Assembly: GCF_000378425.1 (NCBI RefSeq)
Contig: NZ_KB899824.1
Coordinates: forward strand, 1 to 64,000
Source of the DNA: Cohnella laeviribosi DSM 21336
Lineage (GTDB): Bacteria > Bacillota > Bacilli > Paenibacillales > Paenibacillaceae
Reading direction: 5' to 3'
DNA length: 64,000 nt
The translations under genes and the position numbers were made by a program. The notes under the pieces are model-generated. The model made no database searches. It saw only the letters and a list, made by a program, of their open reading frames with translations, and was not told the DNA's origin. This document shows, one piece after another, positions 1-10,064 of this stretch. Every line of letters begins with the position of its first letter. The first letter of the stretch is position 1.

Positions 1-134
1 GGTTGCCTACGTGTTACTCACCCGTCCGCCGCTAACCTTCTCGGAAGCAAGCTCCCTCGAAGGTCCGCTCGACTTGCATGTATTAGGCACGCCGCCAGCG
101 TTCGTCCTGAGCCAGGATCAAACTCTCCATAAAA
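1..134 (-). rRNA. rrs: 16S ribosomal RNA, 5' end (partial)
   Basis: Read on the minus strand, the segment begins with GGAGAGTTTGATCCTGGCTC (the universal 16S 5' region) and continues into the conserved GACGAACGCTGGCGGCGTGC stretch and the CTAATACATGCAAG motif. The gene runs off the left edge, so only about the first 134 bases are present. It lies downstream of lysS in the same orientation, as the rRNA operons do after lysS in B. subtilis. The mature 5' end is placed to within a few bases by analogy. Confidence 0.97.
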
Positions 135-304
135 GGTCCAACGGACCGGTTTATCGAAGAGCCGTTTGGCTCCAAATTCTTCTGGCTTGTCTCGCAAGAA
201 AACTCTTGCTTGACGGTGTTTCGAATTACGCTCGATGTTCAGTTTTCAAGGAGCAATCGCTTGGCCCGAAGGCCTTCGCTTTCGCGCCGCCGTTCAGCGG
301 CGAC
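135..304 (-). other. rRNA operon leader with boxA-like antitermination element
   Basis: This is the transcribed spacer between the rRNA promoter and the 16S 5' end. The minus strand carries GCTCCTTGAAAACTGAAC near 238-255, the boxA-like motif typical of Firmicutes rRNA leaders that recruits Nus factors. A short hairpin (GAGCC/GGCTC) lies near 160-175. No protein gene is supported here. Confidence 0.75.
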
Positions 305-310
305 TCAAAT

Positions 311-362
311 AATATATCACGATCTATCCGCCTATGCAATACCTTTTTTAAAATTTTTTTGT
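311..362 (-). promoter_or_regulatory. Sigma-A promoter of the rRNA operon with UP element
   Basis: On the minus strand, -35 TTGCAT (334-339) and -10 TATATT (311-316) are separated by exactly 17 bp. Directly upstream, 341-362 is an A/T tract with A-runs, as expected of an rRNA UP element. The promoter lies between the lysS terminator and the 16S leader, so the rRNA operon has its own start. Confidence 0.85.
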
Positions 363-403
363 GGGCAGATGATCATCCCCGATCTACCTTTCATATTGGC
401 CAT

Positions 404-437
404 AATAAAGAAAGAAAGCCCGCTCTTGCGAGCGGGC
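404..437 (-). terminator. Intrinsic terminator of lysS
   Basis: On the minus strand an 8-bp perfect G+C-rich stem (GCCCGCTC/GAGCGGGC, 418-437) is followed by TTTCTTTCTTTATT. It begins 13 bases after the lysS stop codon and separates the lysS operon from the rRNA promoter. Confidence 0.9.
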
Positions 438-449
438 TGCCGGCCACCC

Positions 450-1958
<1,509 letters not shown>

Positions 1959-2000
1959 TCATTCCCTCCAGCCTGCGCCTTGCAACCCTCTGTTACGCAA

Positions 2001-2041
2001 TTAAACGTCTTCGCCCGCATTTCGGAGGACGAGACGTTTAA
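2001..2041. repeat. Perfect 10-bp inverted repeat in the lysS leader
   Basis: TTAAACGTCT (2001-2010) and AGACGTTTAA (2032-2041) are perfect complements around a 21-base loop that can itself form CCG/CGG pairs. On the lysS strand it would make a long hairpin ending about 50 bases before the start codon. No U-run follows, so it does not look like an intrinsic terminator. Its function is unknown; a protein operator or an mRNA structure are both possible. Confidence 0.7.
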
Positions 2042-2135
2042 CGGCATTCCTTCATTACTATGAAGACAATTTCCCGAAGGACTGTGAACATGATGGTTCC
2101 GTCACAGAAAGTTAACATGCGTTTATAAAATTTCG

Positions 2136-2158
2136 GCAAAAAGCGGCCAACCGGCCGC
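2136..2158 (-). terminator. Intrinsic terminator of greA
   Basis: Minus strand: GCGGCC, loop GGTT, GGCCGC, then TTTTTG. It lies about 50 bases after the greA stop, so greA and lysS may be largely separate transcription units. Confidence 0.85.
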
Positions 2159-2208
2159 ACATGACGCCCGCGCTGACCGCCATCCGTTTGCGTTTTGCGC
2201 TCCGATGG

Positions 2209-2685
2209 TCACTTCTTGATTTCAACGATTTTGTAGGAAATGATGCCCGCCGGAACATTGACTTCCACGGTCTCGCCTTTTTTCCTGCCGAGAATCGCCT
2301 TGCCGACAGGACTTTCATTCGAAATTTTGTTTTGCAGCGGGTCCGATTCAGCCGTACCTACGATTGTATATTCAAGCGTATCCCCGAATTCCAAATCTTC
2401 GACGACGACCGTGGAACCGATTCCGACCGTATCGACGTCGATCTCGTCGTTATTGATGATTCGCGCATTGCGCAGCATCTTCTCCAGGGTGATGATACGC
2501 CCTTCGATGAAAGCCTGCTCGTTCTTTGCATCCTCGTACTCGGAGTTTTCGCTGATATCTCCATAACCGATCGCGACTTTAATGCGTTCCGCAACTTCGC
2601 GCCGCTTGACCGATTTGAGGTTTTCAAGCTCTTCTTCGAGTTTCTTTAACCCGTCCGGGGTCAGAAGGACTTCTTTCTCGGCCAT
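2209..2685 (-). CDS. greA: Transcription elongation factor GreA
   Basis: Enters the RNA polymerase secondary channel and stimulates cleavage of backtracked RNA. At 158 residues it has the standard GreA length: an N-terminal coiled coil (about 1-75) with the acidic tip around [15 protein letters not shown] at about 40-54, then an FKBP-like C-terminal domain. AGGAG precedes the ATG. A consensus sigma-A promoter sits about 200 bases upstream and a terminator follows, so it can be monocistronic although it lies between dusB and lysS. In B. subtilis greA is elsewhere, so its presence here is a lineage feature. Confidence 0.97.
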   Translation of the reverse strand: MAEKEVLLTPDGLKKLEEELENLKSVKRREVAERIKVAIGYGDISENSEYEDAKNEQAFIEGRIITLEKMLRNARIINNDEIDVDTVGIGSTVVVEDLEFGDTLEYTIVGTAESDPLQNKISNESPVGKAILGRKKGETVEVNVPAGIISYKIVEIKK

Positions 2686-2883
2686 CTCATCGATCTCCTG
2701 TCATATGGATATAATTTTCATGCGCGCTGCATGAACGGTCTGCTGCCATTTAAGTAAAAGGGTTTGGTACAGTCCGTTGCTATTCAAATATATGGCTGAA
2801 CATCGCTGACATGACACCTGCTGCATGACATCCATAAACTCCGACAACCGTTCTGAGAGACGGTCGCGAGAATATTGGTTACG

Positions 2884-2912
2884 ATTATATTTCAACCCCA
2901 TAGAAATGTCAA
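2884..2912 (-). promoter_or_regulatory. Consensus sigma-A promoter of greA
   Basis: On the minus strand TTGACA (2907-2912) and TATAAT (2884-2889) are perfect consensus hexamers with a 17-bp spacer. The predicted start near 2877 leaves an unusually long leader of about 190 bases before greA. The leader includes an ACCGT/ACGGT hairpin near 2848-2868 and a possible 43-codon reading frame ending near 2701. Confidence 0.9.
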
Positions 2913-2942
2913 TTAGCGGAAAACCCTTCTATTTTTTAAATT

Positions 2943-3968
2943 TTAATGGACAAGCGTCTCGCCGGCGGATTCGCTTCCGGCTGGACGGGCAGCTTCCTCC
3001 TCGATCGTCCGGACGTATTCCTCCAGCCTTGCGGCCACAGCCGCGCGGGTCGTCATTTCCATAATTTCGTTTTTGACGCGGGCGGCGTCGGGCAGCCCCT
3101 TCAAATACCAGGCCAGATGCTTCCGCATTTCGCGAACGGCCTGTCCTTCGCCTTTCAGGTTCACCAGACGGTCCATGTGCAGCATGGCAATCCGAATCTT
3201 TTCTCTCGGCGTCGGCTCCGGGAGCAGTTCGCCGCGCGTCAAATAATGCACGGTGCGGTACAGCATCCACGGGTTGCCCAAAGCTCCGCGGCCGATCATC
3301 ACTCCGTCCACGCCCGTATGCTTCAGCATGCGCTCGGCATCTTCGGGGGTAAAGACGTCCCCGTTGCCGATCACCGGAATGGATACCGCCTGTTTAACGT
3401 CCCTTATAATATCCCAGTTCGCTTTGCCGGTATACAATTGTTCCCTGGTCCGCCCATGCACGCTGACGGCCGCGCCGCCTGCACGCTCGACCGCCTGCGC
3501 GTTCTCCACCGCGTAGATATGCTCGTCGTCCCAGCCGATCCGCATTTTGACCGTAACCGGCTTGTCGACGGCGTCAACGACGGCCGATACCATTTCGTAA
3601 ATTTTATTAGGATCGAGCAGCCAGCGGGCGCCCGCATCGCATTTCGTCACCTTGGGCACAGGGCAGCCCATATTGATGTCGATGATATCGGCATTCGTGT
3701 TCTTGTCGACGAACTTGGCCGCCTCGACCAGCGAATCCTTGTCTCCGCCGAAGATCTGCAGGCTGAGCGGCTTTTCGCGTTCGTCCACGTACAACATTTC
3801 CATTGTCCGCTTGTTGCCGTGCAGAATCGCCTTGTCGCTCACCATTTCCGCGCAGACGAGCCCGCACCCGAATTCCTTCGCAATGAGACGAAAGGCCGGG
3901 TTGCAGACGCCGGCCATCGGGGCCAGCACCACATTGTTGCTCATTTCGATATTTCCGATCTTAAGCAT
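2943..3968 (-). CDS. dusB: tRNA dihydrouridine synthase, DusB type
   Basis: FMN-dependent reduction of uridine to dihydrouridine in the tRNA D-loop. The 341-residue TIM barrel starts with VVLAPMAGVCNPAFR (about 13-27), which contacts FMN, and carries the catalytic NMGCPVPKVTK segment with Cys102. A glycine-rich phosphate-binding stretch (IGNGDVF, then GVMIGRGALGNPW) follows. AAAGGAG precedes the ATG. It follows folK by 21 bases, in the folate-to-dusB order known from B. subtilis, but the small HTH gene yazB found there between folK and dusB is absent. Confidence 0.96.
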   Translation of the reverse strand: MLKIGNIEMSNNVVLAPMAGVCNPAFRLIAKEFGCGLVCAEMVSDKAILHGNKRTMEMLYVDEREKPLSLQIFGGDKDSLVEAAKFVDKNTNADIIDINMGCPVPKVTKCDAGARWLLDPNKIYEMVSAVVDAVDKPVTVKMRIGWDDEHIYAVENAQAVERAGGAAVSVHGRTREQLYTGKANWDIIRDVKQAVSIPVIGNGDVFTPEDAERMLKHTGVDGVMIGRGALGNPWMLYRTVHYLTRGELLPEPTPREKIRIAMLHMDRLVNLKGEGQAVREMRKHLAWYLKGLPDAARVKNEIMEMTTRAAVAARLEEYVRTIEEEAARPAGSESAGETLVH

Positions 3969-3989
3969 CGCTTTTCACTCCTTTCGGGC

Positions 3990-4475
3990 TTACCATTTCG
4001 CCCACAGCCGGATTCCGGCTTCTTTTAGCACACGATCCGTCAAAAACGAATTCCACGGAAAAGCCTCCGGCCCGTCCGCCCACACCTCGCGCAAAGGCAC
4101 CAGCACGAACGCGCGTTCCTCCATGCGGGGATGAGGGAGCGTAAGCTCTTCCGTATTCATCTTTACCCCTTCGTACAAAAGCAAATCGAGATCGATCGTT
4201 CTCGGCCCGTACCGTATTTCCCGCACTCTGCCCATTTCCCGCTCGATGCCGAGCATGACGCGGATCAACTCGACGGGGGAAAGCGTCGTACCGAGCGCGA
4301 CCGCCATGTTGAGAAAAGCGGGTTGTTCCGTATATCCGACCGGGTCGGTCTCATAAAGCGCGGAATGCCGCCGCACCTCGATGCCGGACGTCGCCGCCAG
4401 ACGGCGGACCGCCTCGCGCAGCGACTGCTCCCGGTCTCCGAGATTGGCGCCCAACGCCGCGTAAGCTTCATACAC
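3990..4475 (-). CDS. folK: 6-hydroxymethyl-7,8-dihydropterin pyrophosphokinase
   Basis: Transfers pyrophosphate from ATP to 6-hydroxymethyl-dihydropterin, the substrate of FolP. The 161-residue protein shows the HPPK landmarks: ALGANLGDR (about 7-15), YTEQPAFLNMAV, and RYGPRTIDLDLLLY with the Mg2+-binding DLD. LPHPRMEERAFVLVPL closes the signature. The start is GTG with GAGGA 10 bases upstream, overlapping the end of folB by a few bases of ribosome-binding region. It is the last enzyme of the pab-fol operon before dusB. Confidence 0.97.
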   Translation of the reverse strand: MYEAYAALGANLGDREQSLREAVRRLAATSGIEVRRHSALYETDPVGYTEQPAFLNMAVALGTTLSPVELIRVMLGIEREMGRVREIRYGPRTIDLDLLLYEGVKMNTEELTLPHPRMEERAFVLVPLREVWADGPEAFPWNSFLTDRVLKEAGIRLWAKW

Positions 4476-4481
4476 GTATAA

Positions 4482-4874
4482 TCAATCCTCTACAGGGACG
4501 ATTTGGCCATCGCGATCCCGGCGCCTTCGCAGTTCGACCGTCACGCCGTCGAACTTGATATCGAAGGGCGGATGCGGCTTCGTTACCGAGACGGTAACTT
4601 CATGGATACTAGTATACGTTTCGAGCACACCAATGGCAATCCTGCCGGCAAGCGTCTCGATGAGCTTAACCGGAGGCCCTTCGACAATTCCCTTTACCAG
4701 CGAATGAACGTCCGCGTAATTGACGGTGTCGTCCACTTCGTCGCTCGCCGCCGCCCGGCTCAGATCCATCCGCATATCCAGATCGACGATAAACTGCTGG
4801 CCGAGCTTGTTTTCTTCCGGATAAACCCCGTGGTAGCCGTAGAACACCATCCGTTTGAGCGCCATGCGATCCAT
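4482..4874 (-). CDS. folB: Dihydroneopterin aldolase
   Basis: Cleaves 7,8-dihydroneopterin to 6-hydroxymethyl-dihydropterin and glycolaldehyde. The reading frame extends to a TTG at 4883, but AAGGAGG lies 10 bases before the ATG at 4874, giving a 130-residue protein. FYGYHGVYPEENKLGQ near the N-terminus carries the family's substrate-binding Tyr/His/Glu; KLIETLAGRIA and a VTVSVTKPHPP segment follow, both typical. It starts 5 bases after the folP stop, so translational coupling is likely. Confidence 0.96.
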   Translation of the reverse strand: MDRMALKRMVFYGYHGVYPEENKLGQQFIVDLDMRMDLSRAAASDEVDDTVNYADVHSLVKGIVEGPPVKLIETLAGRIAIGVLETYTSIHEVTVSVTKPHPPFDIKFDGVTVELRRRRDRDGQIVPVED

Positions 4875-4879
4875 CCGTC

Positions 4880-5740
4880 TCAAGCCTCCTTCCGCCGTAC
4901 GGCCTGGCGGTATACGATCGCATCGGTCATTTGGGCGATGCGCTTGTTCGCCTTCACGTCATGCACGCGCACGATCTGGCAGCCTTGCGCGATGCCCAGC
5001 GCCGTCGTGGCCCCCGTTCCTTCCACCACATCGTCCGCAGGCAAGCCGAGCGTATTGCGGATGAACGTTTTGCGCGAAGTGCCCAGCAGAACCGGATACC
5101 CCAGCGCCGTCAGTTCGTCCAGCCTGCCCATCAATTCCAGGTTTTGCTCATAGCTTTTGGCGAAGCCGATGCCCGGATCAAGCCATATCCGGTCGTCCTT
5201 TACGCCGGCTTCGCGCGCAAGGTCGATGCTTTGGCGCAGATCGTCAAGCACATCCGGCACAAAGTCGGCATAATCCGTGTCACTGCGGTTGTGCGTCACA
5301 ATGACCGGGCAGCCGAACTCGGCGGCAACCGCGGCCATCTTGGGGTCTCCCTTCAATCCCCAAATATCGTTCAGGATATGCGCACCCGCCTCCAGCGCCC
5401 GGCGCGCCGTGTCCGCCTTGTACGTATCGACGCTGATCGGAACGCCGATACTGCCTGCCAGGGCGCGAATAACCGGCAAAATGCGGGCTTGCTCCTCCTC
5501 GGCCGACACCGGTGCGTGTCCCGGCCGGGTCGACTCTCCTCCGATATCGATCAAGTCGGCGCCTTCCTCGACCATCTGGCGCGCCCTTGCGACCGCATCT
5601 TCCACATTCAAATAACGGCCGCCGTCCGAGAAGGAGTCCGGCGTCACGTTCAGAATCCCCATCACCAGCGTGCGCTGGCCCAGTTCCAGCGTCAGCCCGT
5701 CATTAAACGTATACTTTCTAACATATATGGTCGGTTTCAT
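4880..5740 (-). CDS. folP: Dihydropteroate synthase
   Basis: Condenses 6-hydroxymethyl-dihydropterin pyrophosphate with p-aminobenzoate to dihydropteroate, the step blocked by sulfonamides. The 286-residue TIM barrel contains NVTPDSFSDGG (31-41), IGGESTRPG (about 66-74), and the downstream DPGIGFAKS and GTSRKTFI motifs that bind pterin and phosphate. AGGAG lies 9-10 bases before the ATG and inside the end of pabC; the two genes overlap by 23 bases. Confidence 0.98.
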   Translation of the reverse strand: MKPTIYVRKYTFNDGLTLELGQRTLVMGILNVTPDSFSDGGRYLNVEDAVARARQMVEEGADLIDIGGESTRPGHAPVSAEEEQARILPVIRALAGSIGVPISVDTYKADTARRALEAGAHILNDIWGLKGDPKMAAVAAEFGCPVIVTHNRSDTDYADFVPDVLDDLRQSIDLAREAGVKDDRIWLDPGIGFAKSYEQNLELMGRLDELTALGYPVLLGTSRKTFIRNTLGLPADDVVEGTGATTALGIAQGCQIVRVHDVKANKRIAQMTDAIVYRQAVRRKEA

Positions 5741-6626
5741 GATTTTCGTCTCCTGCCTTCCCTATGGCCTGCCGGTACGCCGACATCAATCTGGCCGTCC
5801 ACGGACCGCGGGCTTTCCATGCGCCGCTTGAAGCCGGACGGCCCTCCGCATCCTCCAATTTGTCGATCGGCACAATCTCCTGAATCGAATTGGTAACAAA
5901 AGCCTCTTCGGCCGCCGCCAAGTGCTCAAAGCGATACAAGCCTTCCCGCACCTCAAGCCCGAGCTGCGCCGCCAGTTCCATCACGTAATCCCGGGTAACG
6001 CCCGCAAGCGGCCCGGCCTGCAGGGCGGGGGTGTAAAGCACGCCGTCCCGTACCCAAAACACGTTGCTGACGATCCCTTCCGAAATATATCCCGATTCGT
6101 TCAAAAACACCCCTTCCGTGCCGGGCGCGGCGCCCGACGCGGACAGCTCCCGCTTCGCCGCTATATTATTCATATAATGGAACGATTTTAACCGGACGCC
6201 GCCTTCGGGCCCGCTGCGGGGCAGGCGAAGCAGCCGCAGCGTCTTGCCGGGCCGGGACGCCGGATCGTCCGGAGCCAGCGGCTTCATGTAGACGATTTCG
6301 CTCGGCTCCGGGTAATCGTCCGACGGCAAGCCGACCGGCCCCGTTCCCGCAGATACCGACCAGCGGACATAGGCGTCGCGAAGCCCGTTCGCTTCAAGCA
6401 GGCGCGCCACCGCCGCGGCCATTCGGTCCGGCTCCGGCCGATAACCGATGCCCAGCAAGCGGCACCCTTCGCCTAATCGCTTGGCGTGACGCTCAAGCAG
6501 CCAAGGCTTGCCTCCGTACGTCCGGAACGTTTCGAACAGCCCCATCCCATACAGAAAGCCGTGATCGTAGACGGAGATCACGGCTTCGTCGCTGTTCACC
6601 AAATGTCCGTTCAACAGCACCTTCAT
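5718..6626 (-). CDS. pabC: 4-amino-4-deoxychorismate lyase (PLP, class IV)
   Basis: Splits aminodeoxychorismate to p-aminobenzoate and pyruvate. It is a fold-type IV PLP enzyme of 302 residues: [15 protein letters not shown] near 21-35, the likely PLP lysine Lys147 in [10 protein letters not shown], and [15 protein letters not shown], the cofactor phosphate loop. A D-amino-acid or branched-chain aminotransferase would look similar, but the position between pabA and folP settles the role. It starts with an ATGA overlap on the pabA stop. Confidence 0.95.
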   Translation of the reverse strand: MKVLLNGHLVNSDEAVISVYDHGFLYGMGLFETFRTYGGKPWLLERHAKRLGEGCRLLGIGYRPEPDRMAAAVARLLEANGLRDAYVRWSVSAGTGPVGLPSDDYPEPSEIVYMKPLAPDDPASRPGKTLRLLRLPRSGPEGGVRLKSFHYMNNIAAKRELSASGAAPGTEGVFLNESGYISEGIVSNVFWVRDGVLYTPALQAGPLAGVTRDYVMELAAQLGLEVREGLYRFEHLAAAEEAFVTNSIQEIVPIDKLEDAEGRPASSGAWKARGPWTARLMSAYRQAIGKAGDENHETDHIC

Positions 6627-7204
6627 GCGCGTACACCGGACCGATAGGCGAGAAAATTGCTCAGCATTTTCAGGCCGCTGTCAGTCATGATCGACTCGGG
6701 ATGGAATTGCACGCCTTCGATCGCGTACTCCTTGTGCCGCAGCCCCATAATCTCGCCGTCTTCGGTCTCCGCGCTGATTTCAAAGCAATCCGGCAGCGTC
6801 TCCCGTTTGACGATCAGGGAGTGGTAACGCGTTGCCGTAAACGGCGAAGGAATGCCTTCAAAGATCGTCTTGCCGTCATGGCGGATCGCCGACGTTTTGC
6901 CGTGCATCAGCTTGTCCGCCCTTACGACTTCGCCGCCGAACGCTTGGCCGATCGATTGATGGCCGAGACAGACGCCCAATATCGGAATTTCCCCTTTGAA
7001 GCGCTCGATAACCGCAAGGCTGATGCCCGCTTCGTTCGGCGTGCAGGGACCCGGAGAAATCAAAATATGATCCGGCTTCATGGCCGCGATACCGTCGAGA
7101 TCGATCTCGTCATTCCGACGGACTTCGATTTGCTCGCCCAGCTCGCCCAAATATTGCACCAAATTATACGTAAACGAATCGTAGTTGTCGATCACCAAAA
7201 TCAT
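6623..7204 (-). CDS. pabA: Aminodeoxychorismate/anthranilate synthase glutamine amidotransferase subunit
   Basis: Releases ammonia from glutamine for PabB; in B. subtilis the homologue also serves TrpE. It is a class I glutamine amidotransferase of 193 residues with nucleophile Cys79 in GVCLGHQ and the His168/Glu170 pair in VQFHPES. AAGGAGG precedes the ATG by 7 bases. No trpE lies nearby, so shared use in tryptophan synthesis cannot be judged from this window. Confidence 0.97.
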   Translation of the reverse strand: MILVIDNYDSFTYNLVQYLGELGEQIEVRRNDEIDLDGIAAMKPDHILISPGPCTPNEAGISLAVIERFKGEIPILGVCLGHQSIGQAFGGEVVRADKLMHGKTSAIRHDGKTIFEGIPSPFTATRYHSLIVKRETLPDCFEISAETEDGEIMGLRHKEYAIEGVQFHPESIMTDSGLKMLSNFLAYRSGVRA

Positions 7205-7222
7205 GGAGGCTCCTCCTTCGAA

Positions 7223-8812
7223 TCAGACAAGTTCCCCGCTTGCGGCTTCAGGGTCTGCCCGATCCCAGGCCCCCTCCCCGTACTGCACCGCTTTCCAAAG
7301 CGCTTTGGCCTTGTTCAGGCATTCGTAAAATTCCCGTTCGGGATCGGAATCGATCACGATGCCGGCTCCCGCCTGGATATGGCATATTCCGTCCTTGACA
7401 ACCATCGTGCGGATAATAATATTAAATTCCATATTCCCCGCATAGTCAATCCACCCGAACGACCCGGTATACGGCCCGCGGCGCACCGGTTCAAGCTCCT
7501 CGATGATTTCCATCGTCCGGATTTTGGGCGCGCCGGTAATCGTGCCTCCGGGAAAAACTCCCGCCAACACGTCGAACGCGTCCTTGCCCGCAGCCAGCCG
7601 TCCTTCGACCTGGGACACCAGATGCATCACATGCGAATAGCGCTCGACCGTCAACAGCTCCGGCACATGGACCGAGCCGTAGGCGGCGGTGCGGCCGATA
7701 TCGTTGCGCAGCAAATCGACGAGCATTATATGCTCCGCGCGCTCCTTCTCGCTTGCCTTCAGCTCTTGTTCGAGGTTTTGGTCCTCCTCGTCCGTCCTGC
7801 CCCGCCTGCGCGTTCCGGCGATCGGTCTTGCGCTGATCCGGTCGCCTTCCAGCCGGATGAGCAGCTCCGGAGAAGCGGAGACAAGGCAAAAATCCGGAAA
7901 CTTCAACAGTCCCATATAAGGAGAGGGGTTGAACAGACGCAGCCATTCGTACAGCTCCTCCGGACGCGAGCGAATCGGCCGGCTTTGGCGGAGCGACAAA
8001 TTGACCTGGAATACGTCGCCCTGGCCTATATAGCGCTGAATTCGCCGGACGGCTTCCATGAAGGCTTCTTTGTTGAACGACGTGGCCAGTCCGGGAATCG
8101 CTTCGACGTCGATCTGCAAACTGCCGGATGCGATCGCCGCCTTCCGCGCGTCCGTCTCCCGCCGGGAATCCGCTTCTTTCGCAGCAGCCGTGATCCGGTC
8201 CCACAGCCGCTTCATTTCGTCCGCCCGGGCCGCCGCCCGCTCGTATGCCGCGCGCGCCCGGGCTTCGCCTTCCCCTTCCGGAAGCGGAACATGCACGGCG
8301 CAAAACAAAGCGGGTTCCCGATGGTCGATAATCCACAACTCATCGATGCGCATGAAGAGAAAATCGGGCAGCATCAGATCGTCGGCGGCCGTCTCCGGCA
8401 ATCTTTCTAAAGAACGGGCCACATCGTAGCTCAAATAACCGACACAGCCGCCGATAAATTGGGGAACCCCCGCCGGCCTGGGCGCGCGATGACGCCCCAT
8501 CCATTCCCGCAGCGCCTGCAGCGGCGCTCCAGTCCGTTCGGCTTCGGATGCGGGTTCCCTTCCCGCCTGAACGGCGACGAACCCGTCCTTGCCCCGAATC
8601 GTTTCGCTCGGGCGCAAGCCCAAGTAGGTGTATCGGCCCCCTTTGCCGCTTTCCAGCACGAAGGCGTGCTCGTCCGCCTGCTCCCAAGCGCCGCGCCAGA
8701 CCGCAACCCGGTCCTCGCCCGCTTTCAGCGAATATTTTCTAACGTAAGGCAAACGATTGTAAACCCGCTCAGCCGCCCATTGCGCCCACTGTTCCCACGT
8801 TGTCGAAATCAA
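7223..8812 (-). CDS. pabB: Aminodeoxychorismate synthase component I
   Basis: Converts chorismate plus ammonia to 4-amino-4-deoxychorismate. At 529 residues it has the chorismate-binding fold of TrpE/PabB: ARPIAGTRRRGRTDEED, the DLLRNDIGR segment, and VFPGGTITGAPKIRTMEIIEELE. The start is TTG with GGAGG 7 bases upstream and a sigma-A promoter just beyond it, so this is the first gene of the seven-gene pab-fol-dusB operon. The following pabC-folP-folB context favours PabB over TrpE. Confidence 0.95.
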   Translation of the reverse strand: MISTTWEQWAQWAAERVYNRLPYVRKYSLKAGEDRVAVWRGAWEQADEHAFVLESGKGGRYTYLGLRPSETIRGKDGFVAVQAGREPASEAERTGAPLQALREWMGRHRAPRPAGVPQFIGGCVGYLSYDVARSLERLPETAADDLMLPDFLFMRIDELWIIDHREPALFCAVHVPLPEGEGEARARAAYERAAARADEMKRLWDRITAAAKEADSRRETDARKAAIASGSLQIDVEAIPGLATSFNKEAFMEAVRRIQRYIGQGDVFQVNLSLRQSRPIRSRPEELYEWLRLFNPSPYMGLLKFPDFCLVSASPELLIRLEGDRISARPIAGTRRRGRTDEEDQNLEQELKASEKERAEHIMLVDLLRNDIGRTAAYGSVHVPELLTVERYSHVMHLVSQVEGRLAAGKDAFDVLAGVFPGGTITGAPKIRTMEIIEELEPVRRGPYTGSFGWIDYAGNMEFNIIIRTMVVKDGICHIQAGAGIVIDSDPEREFYECLNKAKALWKAVQYGEGAWDRADPEAASGELV

Positions 8813-8847
8813 CCCCGGTCCTCCGCTCTCACTTGTTGGTGCCCATA

Positions 8848-8876
8848 ATTATACAAGATGAAGAAGCGTTGAACAA
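8848..8876 (-). promoter_or_regulatory. Sigma-A promoter of the pab-fol operon
   Basis: Minus strand: -35 TTGTTC (8871-8876), 17-bp spacer, -10 TATAAT (8848-8853). The predicted start is about 30 bases before the pabB TTG codon, leaving a short leader with only the ribosome-binding site. Confidence 0.8.
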
Positions 8877-8895
8877 AGGCGGATTTCGGATTGCC

Positions 8896-8924
8896 AAAAA
8901 AGCCCTCGCGGCAAGCGAGAGCTT
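8896..8924 (-). terminator. Intrinsic terminator of cysK
   Basis: Minus strand: a 10-bp stem AAGCTCTCGC/GCGAGGGCTT with a 5-base loop and a following T-run. It separates cysK from the pabB promoter. Confidence 0.9.
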
Positions 8925-8951
8925 CTGGACGATCTATGGATGAAAAAACGA

Positions 8952-9890
8952 TCAGTTTTCGAAATTGAACAGCGGCGTGCTCAGATAGCGTTCGCCGTTG
9001 GACGGAACAACCGCGACGACGCGTTTGCCTTCGCCCAGCTCTTTCGCGACTTTGAGCGCGGCATGGATCGCAGCCCCGGAAGAAATGCCGACAAGCAGGC
9101 CTTCCTTCTTTGCTACCGTACGAGCCGTCTCGAACGCTTCTTCGTTTTCGACCGTGATGACTTTATCGTAAATATCGCGATTCAGAATTTCCGGAATAAA
9201 GTTCGCGCCGATGCCTTGGATTTTATGAGGCCCCGGCTTGCCGCCGGACAAGAGCGGAGAAGCCGCCGGTTCGACCGCATAGATCTTGATGTTCGGGAAG
9301 TTCGCCTTGAGCACTTCGCCCGCACCCGTAATCGTGCCGCCCGTACCGATCCCGGCAACGAATGCGTCCAGCTTGCCGTCCAGAGAGTTGATCGCCTCCA
9401 CGATTTCCGGTCCGGTCGTCTCGCGGTGAATTTTCACGTTCGCTTTATTCTTGAATTGTTGGGGCAGGAAATATTCCGGATGCTCGGCCGCGATTTCCTC
9501 GGCTTTCTTGACCGCGCCGTTCATGCCTTCGGAACCCGGCGTCAGCACCAGCTCGGCGCCGTAAGCGCGAAGCAGATTGCGGCGTTCCAAGCTCATCGTC
9601 TCCGGCATGACGATAATGACGCGATAGCCCTTGGCTGCGGCAACGAGCGCAAGGCCGATTCCCGTGTTGCCGCTGGTCGGCTCGACGATCGTGTCGCCGG
9701 GCTTAATGCGGCCTTCCTTTTCCGCTTCCTCGATCATGCTCAGAGCGATACGGTCCTTAACGCTGGAGCCCGGATTTTGGTATTCCAGCTTCACATAGAT
9801 TTCGGCGCTTCCTTCCGGAACAACGCGGTTCAACCGAACGAGCGGCGTGTCGCCGATTAATTCGGTGACGCTTTGTACAATCCTTGCCAT
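8952..9890 (-). CDS. cysK: Cysteine synthase A (O-acetylserine sulfhydrylase)
   Basis: PLP enzyme making cysteine from O-acetylserine and sulfide. The preferred ATG at 9890 (312 residues) has GGGAGG 10 bases upstream; an in-frame ATG at 9965 would add 25 residues unlike the family. PLP Lys45 sits in [11 protein letters not shown], the phosphate loop is TSGNTGIG at about 72-79, and [14 protein letters not shown] binds the cofactor further on. It has its own promoter and terminator, so it is separable from yacD upstream and pabB downstream. In B. subtilis cysK occupies the same place. Confidence 0.98.
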   Translation of the reverse strand: MARIVQSVTELIGDTPLVRLNRVVPEGSAEIYVKLEYQNPGSSVKDRIALSMIEEAEKEGRIKPGDTIVEPTSGNTGIGLALVAAAKGYRVIIVMPETMSLERRNLLRAYGAELVLTPGSEGMNGAVKKAEEIAAEHPEYFLPQQFKNKANVKIHRETTGPEIVEAINSLDGKLDAFVAGIGTGGTITGAGEVLKANFPNIKIYAVEPAASPLLSGGKPGPHKIQGIGANFIPEILNRDIYDKVITVENEEAFETARTVAKKEGLLVGISSGAAIHAALKVAKELGEGKRVVAVVPSNGERYLSTPLFNFEN

Positions 9891-9945
9891 GGATACATTC
9901 CCTCCCAATGTATTCGGACGACCGGTTGCCGCCCCGCTTCTTAAT

Positions 9946-9962
9946 CCGACTATTTCAGTCGG
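9946..9962. repeat. Small hairpin in the cysK leader
   Basis: CCGACT and AGTCGG (6 bp) flank a 5-base loop about 60 bases upstream of the cysK start. It is too small and U-poor for a terminator and does not match an S-box or other riboswitch I recognise. Confidence 0.5.
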
Positions 9963-9976
9963 CATTTTCTGATTTC

Positions 9977-10005
9977 ATCTTATCAACGAATGTTCGTATT
10001 GTCAA
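9977..10005 (-). promoter_or_regulatory. Sigma-A promoter of cysK with palindrome in the spacer
   Basis: Minus strand: TTGACA (10000-10005), 17-bp spacer, TAAGAT (9977-9982). The spacer contains the perfect palindrome ACGAA-CA-TTCGT, a plausible repressor site. In B. subtilis cysK is controlled by CymR, but I cannot confirm a CymR match. Confidence 0.8.
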
Positions 10006-10064
10006 TACTTACATAACGATTGCCGCGCTTCGCTGAACGAAAGGCGAAAGCCGTACTCCCGCCT

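Noticed and set aside
2701-2901. 66-residue minus-strand frame in the greA leader
   Set aside because: Its first ATG lies inside the promoter; a shorter 43-codon version is possible as a leader peptide but has no good ribosome-binding site.
9891-9976. S-box or other sulfur riboswitch before cysK
   Set aside because: The leader is too short and holds only a 6-bp hairpin.
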